Origin: Mucilaginibacter phenanthrenivorans
Lineage (GTDB): Bacteria; Bacteroidota; Bacteroidia; Sphingobacteriales; Sphingobacteriaceae
Direction of reading: 5' to 3'
Assembly (NCBI RefSeq): GCF_024721155.1
Contig: NZ_JAHVAP010000005.1
Coordinates: 620,001-684,000 of the forward strand
Length of the DNA stretch: 64,000 bases
Below, piece by piece: positions 44,425 through 52,877 of this stretch (its first letter is position 1; every line of letters begins with the position of its first letter). The notes below the pieces were generated by a model that was not told where the DNA came from, did no database searches, and saw nothing but the letters and a program-made list of their open reading frames with translations. A program made the position numbers and the translations under genes.

Positions 44425-46971
44425 TTATAATGCATATTTATCGTTGATACAAAATTGATGGATACAATTACCTCTGCCCTCTGCAGCATTTCCGTACCTG
44501 TTAGGCCGCCCCTGCTCGTTGTTAACACCCGTTCCATCTCCCGATGTACATAGGTGTGTGCCGGTCCGCTCTGCATAAGGGGCCGAAGTGTTGATCACAA
44601 AAATTTCGGTGCTGGTTTTCGATTCGCAATAGGCCAGGGCATTATCGTAGCGCATAATACAGTCTTCGTTCCCGCTGAACGAGCCATGCCGTGTACCGAT
44701 GATCAAGCCATTACCCGATACGGCCAGCATGGTTTTAAAAGTCTGGTCGTTGGTAAGGATTTGTGTATGGCTGCTTCCTTCCCAAAAAAGTTTTACCCTG
44801 TTTGTGCCATTCACCAGCCAGAAATTATTATCGGCCGGCGTAAACGTCGAACGGTTTAAGCCATTGTACTCACCATTGTCGCCATGATGATATATGTGCG
44901 AATCATGCAGCATTTCATGGGCAATAGTTACCGCGTATTCATCCGTCCTGATTATCTGGCTTCCGTTCGGATCAATAGTTGTCTTTCCTGTTCTGTCAAC
45001 ATTGGCCCTTACTTCTGCAAATGCCCCGGGTGCGGGGCTGAGGTTTGTAGCAACATAAATAAAGTAGAAGTTTTTCGGGGTGCCCAGTTGCCGCGGAATT
45101 TTAGTTGCAGCCTGTGAATCGCGTGAATTTGATGCGTGGTATAAAGCAATTCCGTGTTGATTAACGCTGTGCAATTCGGGCAAGTAGTTAAAGTTCAGGA
45201 ATTTATTTTCGTCGATGGGGGTAACACCTTTCTCAACAGCAAGGTCGCCTGCCCCCTCTTCCATGTTCGTTTCAACTATGCCAAACTCGCTATGCAAAAA
45301 CCGGTTATGCGTTTTAACAAGGCTAACCGTACCAGCACCCTTCAAGGCATTTTCATACATAGCCATGGCATCCCTGCTTCGGTCGGTATTAATGCCATTA
45401 TACACCATTACATCCTTAACCTTTGGGTCGCCGTTTATGTGCTTTTTATTTTCTATGAAGCCCCGGTATTCTTCGTAAAGCGTAAAGCCATCACCGGGAT
45501 AACTGTCATCACCGCCCATTTTTTCATCATCTGCAAGGTCGTTCTTGTCAAGGCAATGGTATTTTGTTTTAAACCAGGTTGCCACTTTTGAGTTTCCATC
45601 GCGCTTTGGTAAAAGCAGGAACTCGCTTCCGGATGTGCGCTCCTTCGCGTCAATTACAGTGCCGTCCGTAAGTGTTACATGGGCCACCAGCTTGGCATAT
45701 CCACCCCAATCAAACGAATAGACCCGGATGGTATAATTGTTATTGACCGTTGAGGTTGCCTGCAGATTTTCTATCGCAGTATCAGGCTGATCACTAATTA
45801 GCTGCAACTGCATATCCGCAAGCCGGCTTATCGGGTCGCCTGCCTGCGGGCTGTTGTATTTTTCTTCACTTTCGCTTGGGGCATTGCTTGCATAACCTGG
45901 CACGCGGCTCACCTCATCAGTTGGCAACTCCCAGCTTATGTGGGTTATTTGGTTTGTAAAGTCTTGCCCCTGCTGCGTACGGCTTTCTACTTTTATTTTT
46001 ATGTCTATGTAATTCCCATGCGGACCAACGGTGGATCGGTAACCCTCCGGCATCCATTGCTCATATACCTGCTGACCACCAACCGGCTCAAAATAGGCTA
46101 TGTATTTGTCATCATTTGCAGGCGAGATCCTGATGGTGAGCGTACCGGTGAAACTGTGTGTTTGTATATGTTTACCGGTGCCTGTCCTGGTATTTTCGTT
46201 ATAGTTGCAGGTGATGGTAATATTATTCCCTTGCATTACAAGTTTGCCATTATCATTGGTAGCAGACGGATGCACGTCCGGCGTATCAATCAGCGATGCG
46301 CCGAGGTTATCGGTATGGGTTCCTTTAAATATAACTTTTGCGGCAGCACTCCAATGTGTCGGGCTTTCATAATTAAGCGAAATACCCAGCACCGGACCAT
46401 CAATGGCTGAAGCGCTTTCATTATAAGTATACGAGCCGCCTGTGTTAATATCGTGCCCGGTGGAAGTTACGCTTCCGCTAACTGCCTTGTTCACAATAGC
46501 GCTAGGCGGCGTTTCCAATACAATCTTGCCAAGGTATTTAAACAAATAGGTAGTCAATTTTACCGAACATTGCCCGTTTCCTTTAAAAGTAGCGTAACCC
46601 GTATCGCCATTGCTGCGGTCGTCCTGGGTGTAATTATAGGTCATCTCAACCTTGCACTTTGTGTACAAGGGGTTATTCTCATACCTGGCGTTACCTTGTT
46701 TGGTTTTCAATGCTCCAAGTGCTGTTACAGCCTGGTCATACCCTATCCGGTTTTTTATTTTTGTTACAGTATCCAGCTTTTTGGCCAAATATTCCTTTTG
46801 CTTGGCCTGCATCTCGTTTAACAAAGCTATCCCCTCCTGCGGGGTACGCACATGCTTTATCTTTTCCTTATAGGCTTGCATTATGCGCTGAAACTCCGCA
46901 TCATCTGCATTTTGGGCAAATGAAAACAAGCTTAAAAGCATTAATGATATCACAAGGATGTACCTGCGCAT
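44425..46971 (-). CDS. Large secreted HExxH protein (metzincin-like motif), paralogue B
   Basis: An 848-residue exported protein (signal peptide to ~19, LFSFAQ), a diverged paralogue of the 41902-44409 product. The N-terminal part is helical (FQRIMQAYKEKIKH, ALLNEMQAKQKEYLAKKL), the middle is beta-rich with Ig-like stretches (YTIRVYSFDWGGYAKLVAHVTL corresponds to AIVQITCMDYGAWARLTAEVTL in A). A calcium-loop-like patch DDEKMGGDDSYPGDGFTLYEEYRGF matches DNGNLGDNIPLIDEYRGF in A. The motif is HEMLHDSHIYHH with His685, Glu686, His689 and His695. C-terminus carries Cys residues (GRGNCIHQFC). Function unknown; a secreted peptidase is the best guess. Confidence 0.75.
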   Translation of the reverse strand: MRRYILVISLMLLSLFSFAQNADDAEFQRIMQAYKEKIKHVRTPQEGIALLNEMQAKQKEYLAKKLDTVTKIKNRIGYDQAVTALGALKTKQGNARYENNPLYTKCKVEMTYNYTQDDRSNGDTGYATFKGNGQCSVKLTTYLFKYLGKIVLETPPSAIVNKAVSGSVTSTGHDINTGGSYTYNESASAIDGPVLGISLNYESPTHWSAAAKVIFKGTHTDNLGASLIDTPDVHPSATNDNGKLVMQGNNITITCNYNENTRTGTGKHIQTHSFTGTLTIRISPANDDKYIAYFEPVGGQQVYEQWMPEGYRSTVGPHGNYIDIKIKVESRTQQGQDFTNQITHISWELPTDEVSRVPGYASNAPSESEEKYNSPQAGDPISRLADMQLQLISDQPDTAIENLQATSTVNNNYTIRVYSFDWGGYAKLVAHVTLTDGTVIDAKERTSGSEFLLLPKRDGNSKVATWFKTKYHCLDKNDLADDEKMGGDDSYPGDGFTLYEEYRGFIENKKHINGDPKVKDVMVYNGINTDRSRDAMAMYENALKGAGTVSLVKTHNRFLHSEFGIVETNMEEGAGDLAVEKGVTPIDENKFLNFNYLPELHSVNQHGIALYHASNSRDSQAATKIPRQLGTPKNFYFIYVATNLSPAPGAFAEVRANVDRTGKTTIDPNGSQIIRTDEYAVTIAHEMLHDSHIYHHGDNGEYNGLNRSTFTPADNNFWLVNGTNRVKLFWEGSSHTQILTNDQTFKTMLAVSGNGLIIGTRHGSFSGNEDCIMRYDNALAYCESKTSTEIFVINTSAPYAERTGTHLCTSGDGTGVNNEQGRPNRYGNAAEGRGNCIHQFCINDKYAL

Positions 46972-47031
46972 GGCTCTCTTTATTGATTGATTTATAGGTT
47001 ACTTAATCACATTCAGAAGCAATTAGCGAAT

Positions 47032-47066
47032 CGGGCAGACCGGGATCGCCCCGGTCCGCACGCCCG
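47032..47066. repeat. GC-rich hairpin upstream of paralogue B
   Basis: CGGGC (47032-47036) plus GACCGGG (47038-47044) fold with CCCGGTC (47050-47056) and GCCCG (47062-47066). Smaller hairpins follow at 47133-47154 (GTTCCAT/ATGGAAC) and 47163-47179 (CAAAGTG/CACTTTG), and the palindrome ACTTACGTAAGT lies at 47213-47224. The gap 46972-47255 therefore separates two sub-operons of the secreted cluster; no gene is seen in it. Confidence 0.5.
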
Positions 47067-47255
47067 AAACGCACTCCCTAATCGAGTTTCTTAAGCCAGT
47101 AAGCGCAAATTTTGTATCCACGCCGGCAAAGCGTTCCATTTTTACACATGGAACACCCGGAACAAAGTGAAACACTTTGATTATCAAATACTTGCAATTT
47201 TAACAAATTAAGACTTACGTAAGTAACTGATAATCAATTACCATACTATTAATTA

Positions 47256-48092
47256 TTATTTTTCAATCAGGTCGCTTAATTTCTTCCAGTCAACCAGCTT
47301 TATGGCTTCGTCAATATCTGCTGAATCGCCCTTAAATGTTACTACTATATTTTGAACCACCAGCTTACCTATGCGGGTTTTGTCGAACCCTATTGCATAG
47401 CGGGTTGTAGTAAGCCCGTCGTCACCCGCCGAGGTTGCCTTGTTGGTTACCGGTTTACCCAGGAATACTACCGCGTTATCATAATAATTCCCCGAAAGAC
47501 TTACACGGCCTCCATCCGTTATAGGGCACTCAACAGACCGGATGCCCTTTACTGCAAGTGTTGCCGATACCGGTAATGAGATAGTTACCGGAGGCGTTTT
47601 ACCGCAATAAGATAAGGGGAACGCACCCGTTACACCCGATGAAATATTGGCGAACACATAAATTTCCAGCTTACTTTTGTTGGTCGCTTTAAGGCAGGTT
47701 GCCACCTGCCGGCCATTTGTATAATCCGTTATCCCTTTCATGGCAGCCATCATCAGGCCGCTGCTTTGGTCTTCAGGCATGGTAAAATCTACCTGCCAGT
47801 TCAACGCCCATGGGTCGCCATGGCCAATGCTGGTTGGAATGTCGGCAGTGCAATCGTGCCATTGAGTTGGGATGTCGCACCAATATTTTATAGCATCAAA
47901 ACTATTTTCCGGAGCAGTCTTCCAGTCCTTGTAAGTATGTGGGACTGATGAATATAATGCCTGGTGCAGGTTGTTTAAAAATGCTGTTTCTGCAGGGGTT
48001 TGTTTCCGAAAACCTGGCTTTGTGTCTTTTTTCTGTGCCTGCAGGCATAAAGCGAAGCAAGCAAAAAGTATGAGTAAAGGGATTTTTTTCAT
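47256..48092 (-). CDS. Secreted protein of unknown function (cluster)
   Basis: A 278-residue exported protein (signal peptide to ~19, ALCLQAQ). The N-terminal half is rich in aromatic residues and has four Cys in FDAIKYWCDIPTQWHDCTAD and later TCLKATN, SYCGKT; the rest is beta-rich with GGRVSLSGNYYDNAVVF. No family recognised. Its start overlaps the preceding gene's stop by 4 bases, so the two are translationally coupled. Confidence 0.7.
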   Translation of the reverse strand: MKKIPLLILFACFALCLQAQKKDTKPGFRKQTPAETAFLNNLHQALYSSVPHTYKDWKTAPENSFDAIKYWCDIPTQWHDCTADIPTSIGHGDPWALNWQVDFTMPEDQSSGLMMAAMKGITDYTNGRQVATCLKATNKSKLEIYVFANISSGVTGAFPLSYCGKTPPVTISLPVSATLAVKGIRSVECPITDGGRVSLSGNYYDNAVVFLGKPVTNKATSAGDDGLTTTRYAIGFDKTRIGKLVVQNIVVTFKGDSADIDEAIKLVDWKKLSDLIEK

Positions 48093-49210
48093 CTGTGATA
48101 ATCTTGATATGCTTTCCTTATTTTAAACACGCCGTATACGGTGCCGCGGTTAAAGGTTTTATCCTGGCCGGTCTTGTTGTTCCATATGGTTGAGCTGATG
48201 GTGCCTGTAATAAAGTCGCCATCCATGCTGGTAATGGTAAGGGTGCCGCCGCAATGCAATTTTTGAAGGCTTTGATTTCCCTGCATTGAACATGCGCAAA
48301 TCTTTACGCTCGGCCGTATATCAGGGGTAAAATATATCGCATTTGACTTACCGTTAAAAGGATGCACCCCTTTAGTCAACCCGCCGGTATAAGTGATCAT
48401 CATTATACCATTGCCGGCAGACGTGTGGCTGCCCGGGCCCATATCGCGCCCAAGGCCTATAAACTTTATTACGGTTACGTTATTTGCAGGGTCGAAAATA
48501 GCATTTGCATTACTTGTAAGGCTCACCAGGTTTACATCACTGGATTGTAAGGCCGCATCAACCTGGCTTTTTTTGGCCAGCAGCCTTGCCCGGTCAGCAG
48601 CTGGGATACGGGCCAGTATGGCAGGGTCGACGGCTGCAACAGTTGATGGGTTTGTAGCAGACGCTCTAGCGCCGGTGGTTTTTTGACTGTAGCGGGCATC
48701 GTTAATGCCTGATGCAGGTACATTAAAGGCAAATATGTTATCACCATCCTCAAAATACAAAGTCTTCAGCAATACTACCTTTGGCATGTCGTGCCCTGTT
48801 GGGATCAGGTCTACCGATATCACAATCGTGTTATCCCGGGGGGCTTGCGACGGCGCTGTGTATCTTATGTTAAACTCATCAGTAATGTCAATCGAACCGC
48901 CGCCTTGTATTATCTTCCAGTTTTGCGCGTGGTAAACAAAAGTCATTCCGGCATTGGCAAGGGTACGTGCCGCGTCAGATGCGTGAACATCCCGGCCATC
49001 AGTTGTTGCTTCGCCCGTGTGGCTATCAACCGCGGGCGGGATAAAGACATTTACATTTAGTTGAGCAACCTCACCGGCCGACAAAATTGATTTATCGGCT
49101 TCTAACGAGAATCTTCCACCTCTCATCGCCTGTACCAGGTCAGGTGGATATTGCGCAAACAGTTTTGCGGATAATAGTATAAATACTACGATGCTAAAAT
49201 ATTTTTTCAT
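48089..49210 (-). CDS. Secreted protein of unknown function with an Ig-like N-terminal part (cluster)
   Basis: A 373-residue exported protein (signal peptide to ~19, AKLFAQ). The first ~160 residues read like an Ig-like or cadherin-like beta sandwich (LSAGEVAQLNVNVFIPPAV; FNIRYTAPSQAPRDNTIVISVDL). The C-terminal part has a CAC...CGG patch (VKICACSMQGN, LHCGGTLTITSMDGDFITGTI) that may form a small disulfide-stabilised beta domain. No family recognised. Starts 7 bp after the 49218 gene. Confidence 0.7.
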   Translation of the reverse strand: MKKYFSIVVFILLSAKLFAQYPPDLVQAMRGGRFSLEADKSILSAGEVAQLNVNVFIPPAVDSHTGEATTDGRDVHASDAARTLANAGMTFVYHAQNWKIIQGGGSIDITDEFNIRYTAPSQAPRDNTIVISVDLIPTGHDMPKVVLLKTLYFEDGDNIFAFNVPASGINDARYSQKTTGARASATNPSTVAAVDPAILARIPAADRARLLAKKSQVDAALQSSDVNLVSLTSNANAIFDPANNVTVIKFIGLGRDMGPGSHTSAGNGIMMITYTGGLTKGVHPFNGKSNAIYFTPDIRPSVKICACSMQGNQSLQKLHCGGTLTITSMDGDFITGTISSTIWNNKTGQDKTFNRGTVYGVFKIRKAYQDYHR

Positions 49211-49217
49211 GGTTTGT

Positions 49218-49805
49218 TTATTTTACTTCGAGCTTAACTTCCCTAATCACCGCATAGCTGCCCTGGTGGGTTTCGCCACCATCTGAGGTAACATTAAAAT
49301 TAAAGTTCATTGAGCCTTTTAGTGCGGCAAGGGCATTCCACACAGGCTTATCGCTTTCATTGCTAAAATTTACCAGCAATACTGCCTGGGTATAGCCCCC
49401 GGCTTCGGGCAGGCTTTTGTCACCGCTTTTTATTTGCAATGACCGGCTGAATGCGATATCGCTGTTATCACTTTCAGGCTCAAACGTGCCGTAAAACGAT
49501 AGCACATCGCCGCCCTGTGCTTTAAACTTGTAGGTAATGGTAAGCTGGATGCTTCCGTTCGCGGGAATGGCAAAATGCAGGTGGTCATTGCTTACGCCAA
49601 CTGATGGCCGCCAGTTGGCAAGTACGCCTTCGCTCACACATTTATTTTTCACCGCCATGGTAATGCTGTCCTTAGTGACAAATACATTTTTACAACCGGG
49701 CGCATTATTATTATCCCATTTTATAAATGGCGGCAATGGTACGGTTTGGGCATGTGTGGCAGCCACTACTAACAGCAGCGCTACCAGGTAAAATTTATTT
49801 TTCAT
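49218..49805 (-). CDS. Small secreted beta-rich protein (cluster)
   Basis: A 195-residue exported protein (signal peptide to ~19, AATHAQ). Sequence such as IPANGSIQLTITYKFKAQGG and FNFNVTSDGGETHQGSYAVIREVKLEVK suggests an all-beta sandwich, perhaps a carbohydrate-binding or adhesion-like fold. One Cys pair is possible (APGCKNVF, KNKCVSEG). No family recognised. Head of a three-gene sub-operon (49805 to 47256). Confidence 0.7.
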   Translation of the reverse strand: MKNKFYLVALLLVVAATHAQTVPLPPFIKWDNNNAPGCKNVFVTKDSITMAVKNKCVSEGVLANWRPSVGVSNDHLHFAIPANGSIQLTITYKFKAQGGDVLSFYGTFEPESDNSDIAFSRSLQIKSGDKSLPEAGGYTQAVLLVNFSNESDKPVWNALAALKGSMNFNFNVTSDGGETHQGSYAVIREVKLEVK

Positions 49806-49874
49806 GTTTTTGATAGATTTATTTTAACTATCGGGATGAAATCTTAATCAATTACTTTTAATACAGTGTTGGTT

Positions 49875-49903
49875 ATAGCGATGGGTTTAAAACCCATCGC
49901 TAT
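49875..49903. repeat. ATAGCGATGGGTTT palindrome in the secreted cluster
   Basis: A perfect 14-bp inverted repeat: ATAGCGATGGGTTT (49875-49888) and AAACCCATCGCTAT (49890-49903). It lies between the 49953 gene and the 49218 gene, where it could partly stop transcription. Confidence 0.75.
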
Positions 49904-49952
49904 GGAAAAGCCGCATTTATTTTAAATGCAATCTCCATGGGTATTGGGTTCG

Positions 49953-51056
49953 CTACAAATCATGCTTACACAGGTATAAGTTGCCGTTAGAAAGATCAAC
50001 ATCTAAAAAAACTATCACCTCCTTATTGTCGATTACTACCTTCGTAGGCGATGATGCGTTTTCAAAAACGGTACCGTCAGAAAAATACAAGCCGCGGTAA
50101 CCTTCCCAGGCCATGCCTGTTTCATTGGCATTTAAAAAGAGTAATTTCAGGTCTATGGGATTATTAAAGCCGTTGTAAAACAAAGCGCCATTTCTTTCCA
50201 GCACTTTTGAACTGGGCACATAAAAAACATTCCCGGTATTGCGCAGCCACATTTGGTTGTTCGTTGTATTCTTAACAGGCTGCTTTGCCCCGTTATTCAT
50301 GTAAACTACCATCTCAGTGGGTGAAAAAGCACCAACCGATTTACCGTCGGGGCTTATCATTGGCATTGTGCCGGCAAGCTTTGGCAATTGCACCTTTAAT
50401 CCGCTTGACGAAACTAAATGATAGTTCATTCCGCCTGTAAAACTCGCACCGGATACAGCAATAACGCTCGAGTCGGCGTTATGGGCCACCTGGAACATGG
50501 CGAAACCTCCTAGTCCTTTCCCGTTAAATGTCATCGACTGATCTGCCTTACCCGGGATCATACCAGATGATACACTGCGTCCATCCTTCATTATTGCATG
50601 GCCCTGGTCAGTTTGCGTAAAGTCTATACTTCTTTGCTCCCATTCGCTGCCATTTTTTAATGAATTACGGATGCTCATATCAGGCGTTTCGCCCGTTTGC
50701 TGCAGCACACCACCTTTATAGCTGTACATCGCCATATTATAATCGGCTATTTTGGCAACAATCTGGTTGTTCACTACTTCAACCGACCGAAACCATATAT
50801 CAAATCCGTCAGGGCTGGCATTGCGGCGTTGTTGGGAGAAGTTCATCAAAATGGTACCAAACTTGGCAGGGTCGGTATACTTGATAGCAGTCCCATCAGG
50901 TGCAGTCGAGGTACTGGGCGCGGCCTGTCCTGTTACCTGGCTCTTTGCGCTTTGTGCTGCGCCGCCGGTCAACTTATTTTTCAATTTGTTAAACAGCTGT
51001 GCCGATGCCATATTGGCTACAGCCAGGAACACCAAGGTATAAATTACTTTTTTCAT
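49953..51056 (-). CDS. Secreted WD40-like/propeller-type protein of unknown function (cluster)
   Basis: A 367-residue exported protein (signal peptide to ~19, NMASAQ). After a low-complexity linker (~28-55, AQSAKSQVTGQAAPSTSTA), the rest has repeats ending in patterns like DGKSVGAFSPTEMVVY and RGLYFSDGTVFENASS that recall PD40/WD40-like beta-propeller blades. No catalytic motif. It lies between the trefoil protein gene (108 bp upstream) and the 49218 gene (147 bp downstream, with a palindrome). Confidence 0.65.
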   Translation of the reverse strand: MKKVIYTLVFLAVANMASAQLFNKLKNKLTGGAAQSAKSQVTGQAAPSTSTAPDGTAIKYTDPAKFGTILMNFSQQRRNASPDGFDIWFRSVEVVNNQIVAKIADYNMAMYSYKGGVLQQTGETPDMSIRNSLKNGSEWEQRSIDFTQTDQGHAIMKDGRSVSSGMIPGKADQSMTFNGKGLGGFAMFQVAHNADSSVIAVSGASFTGGMNYHLVSSSGLKVQLPKLAGTMPMISPDGKSVGAFSPTEMVVYMNNGAKQPVKNTTNNQMWLRNTGNVFYVPSSKVLERNGALFYNGFNNPIDLKLLFLNANETGMAWEGYRGLYFSDGTVFENASSPTKVVIDNKEVIVFLDVDLSNGNLYLCKHDL

Positions 51057-51164
51057 TGTTGTAGGTTTATATATTAATCAGCGTATAAAAACAACACCCT
51101 GCGTTAATACCGGCACTGTTTACAGCACGCCTAAAATCTTGTCAATTTGGTTCTGAAGAATTTA

Positions 51165-52184
51165 TCACGGTTGCTCCAAGAGCCAGCCCGAGCAAAAATT
51201 ATTAATAGGCGTTTTCGATTGGATCAATACACCATTGGCGGCAATACACAGGTACCCCCCCGTCATCAGGTTACGGAAACGGTATACATTCTGATCGTTT
51301 GTGGTTTCCATGGTCCAATACCCTGCACGGTCGGCGTAATTGTCGGTAAACGTAACGTAGCCGCGCTGGTCAACCAACAGATAATTTTCCTTCCACCTGT
51401 TTTTTATGCTAACGTAATGGCTGTTGGGGATATCAAGTACCTGCCATTGCGCGCTCCACCAACCGGCATCAATATTTGTTGCCTGCGGTGGGCCCTGCTG
51501 GTTATTCAGGTACATATTGTTAAAGTTGTTCTTAAGCTTTACAAATTCAAGCCCGTCTGCCGGTTGTTGCTGGGGCGGCGGCGGTTGGTTGTATTGGCCG
51601 CCTGCCACGGGCACCAGTTGCGGGCCGCCAATTGATGCCGAAGCAAGTGGTGTTAGCTGGCTTGCCAGGTAAGTTACCTGCATATCAGGCAGCGTATTTA
51701 AAGGCGTAATTAAAATTGCGCTGGTGCTTATGGTTTGGCCGGGTTTAATCCAGTAGCCTATCTGCACAAATTGTTTCTCCTGCTTATTGCTTTTGGGGTC
51801 GCATTTATTGTCAACTAACGCCAGTACATTGCAGGCCTCGGCATTAATAATGGCTTCCTTTGATGTGAGCCTTGCGCCGGTTGCGTTTAAACAATTGAAC
51901 TGGGCCAATTGGTCCGATACGTTGTTCAGTATGTTCCAACCCTGTTTATAAAGCATTATTTTACCCTGATTGGTGGTGTTACGAACATAAAAGCTTACCG
52001 AATAGCGGCTAAAATCGCCTTTATTACTAACGGCTTTAACTTCGGTTGACTTGATGGTGTAGCCCAATTCAAGGCCATCAACCAGCGCGGGCTGTTTATC
52101 GGTTATGGCGAAGGTGGCGGGCTGTGCAGTTACACTGCAGTAAACCAGCATACTCATGCTGATTAAAAAAAACATCTTTTTCAT
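51165..52184 (-). CDS. Secreted protein with C-terminal beta-trefoil (lectin-like) domain (cluster)
   Basis: A 339-residue exported protein (signal peptide to ~20, YCSVTAQ). Residues ~25-180 form a beta-rich domain (VSFYVRNTTNQGKIMLYKQGW). A Pro/Gln-rich linker (NQPPPPQQQPAD) leads to residues ~218-339, where three similar units end in AQWQVLD, GYWTMET and SGWLLEQ with YLNNQ, YLLVDQ and YLCIAA before them. That threefold pattern is a beta-trefoil like ricin-type or fascin-type domains, which commonly bind sugars. Binding is inference. Member of the same-strand secreted cluster. Confidence 0.72.
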   Translation of the reverse strand: MKKMFFLISMSMLVYCSVTAQPATFAITDKQPALVDGLELGYTIKSTEVKAVSNKGDFSRYSVSFYVRNTTNQGKIMLYKQGWNILNNVSDQLAQFNCLNATGARLTSKEAIINAEACNVLALVDNKCDPKSNKQEKQFVQIGYWIKPGQTISTSAILITPLNTLPDMQVTYLASQLTPLASASIGGPQLVPVAGGQYNQPPPPQQQPADGLEFVKLKNNFNNMYLNNQQGPPQATNIDAGWWSAQWQVLDIPNSHYVSIKNRWKENYLLVDQRGYVTFTDNYADRAGYWTMETTNDQNVYRFRNLMTGGYLCIAANGVLIQSKTPINNFCSGWLLEQP

Positions 52185-52201
52185 TTCTCGTTAGGGTTTA
52201 A

Positions 52202-52230
52202 ACAGGCCGGTTATAGGGTTCCCGGCCTGT
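52202..52230 (-). terminator. ACAGGCCGG hairpin between cluster genes
   Basis: A 9-bp perfect stem, ACAGGCCGG (52202-52210) with CCGGCCTGT (52222-52230), lies 53 bases after the 52283 gene's stop on the minus strand. It is followed by only three T, so it may act as a partial terminator between the first two cluster genes and the rest. Confidence 0.5.
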
Positions 52231-52282
52231 GGTTTGTTAATTTTTTATGCCGTGCGAAGCATGGGTTTGTTATCGGGTTTGC

Positions 52283-52831
52283 TTATTCGCCCCCTGATCC
52301 GGATATGGTACCGGTAACGTCAGTAGTTACCGTGTTTTTCGGATCTGTGTTATCAAAGTTTGTCCCTTTGATAACGATTGATGGCATCGTGACTGAAATT
52401 TTGCCTGCCGCGCTTACGACCACGGTTATTGATGTACCGTCTAAGCCGGTAGTGCCATACAAGCCTTGCTTGGCTACCGTTACCTTGTCAATTACCAAAG
52501 CGCCTACCTGCCCGGCGGTCATTTTAGAAACATCGCCAACTACTGTGTAAGTACCGGCTTTGGGCCTCGCGGTGCCTTTCCAGAAAAATATAATAGCTGC
52601 CTGCGCCGATTTGTCTGCCGATTGACCGGTTATGCCCAGCGCATTCAGGTTTTTTACTTCGCCTGATATTGAAGTAGCTGAGTCAGCTCCCGCGGTTTCT
52701 GTGTAGGTAGTTCCGTTAACCGTAAACTTATACGTTGGTTTGGCAGGCGTAGGGTCGCTTGAAGTTTTGCACGACGAATAAGCAAATGCTGACGCCGCGA
52801 CCATAATTAAATAAATTACTCTCTTTTTCAT
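52283..52831 (-). CDS. Small lipoprotein of unknown function (cluster)
   Basis: A 182-residue lipoprotein: signal peptide MKKRVIYLIMVAASAFAYSSC with Cys21 as the lipidation site, a short Pro-rich linker, then a beta-rich domain (YKFTVNGTTYTETAGADSAT ... GTYTVVGDVSKM ... GLDGTSITVVVSAAGKISVTMPS). It resembles small Bacteroidota surface lipoproteins with a DUF6252-like layout, but I cannot assign it. 46 bp downstream of the OmpA-family gene and likely co-transcribed. Confidence 0.72.
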   Translation of the reverse strand: MKKRVIYLIMVAASAFAYSSCKTSSDPTPAKPTYKFTVNGTTYTETAGADSATSISGEVKNLNALGITGQSADKSAQAAIIFFWKGTARPKAGTYTVVGDVSKMTAGQVGALVIDKVTVAKQGLYGTTGLDGTSITVVVSAAGKISVTMPSIVIKGTNFDNTDPKNTVTTDVTGTISGSGGE

Positions 52832-52877
52832 GGTAGTTGTTTTTGGGTGATTTTAATTTTTATTGATTTCCAGATTA

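Noticed and set aside
45940..46410. Plus-strand frame of 156 codons
   Set aside because: Antisense to HExxH paralogue B; no support as a gene.
51147..51635. Plus-strand frame of 162 codons
   Set aside because: Antisense to the trefoil protein gene; no domain or start-site support.
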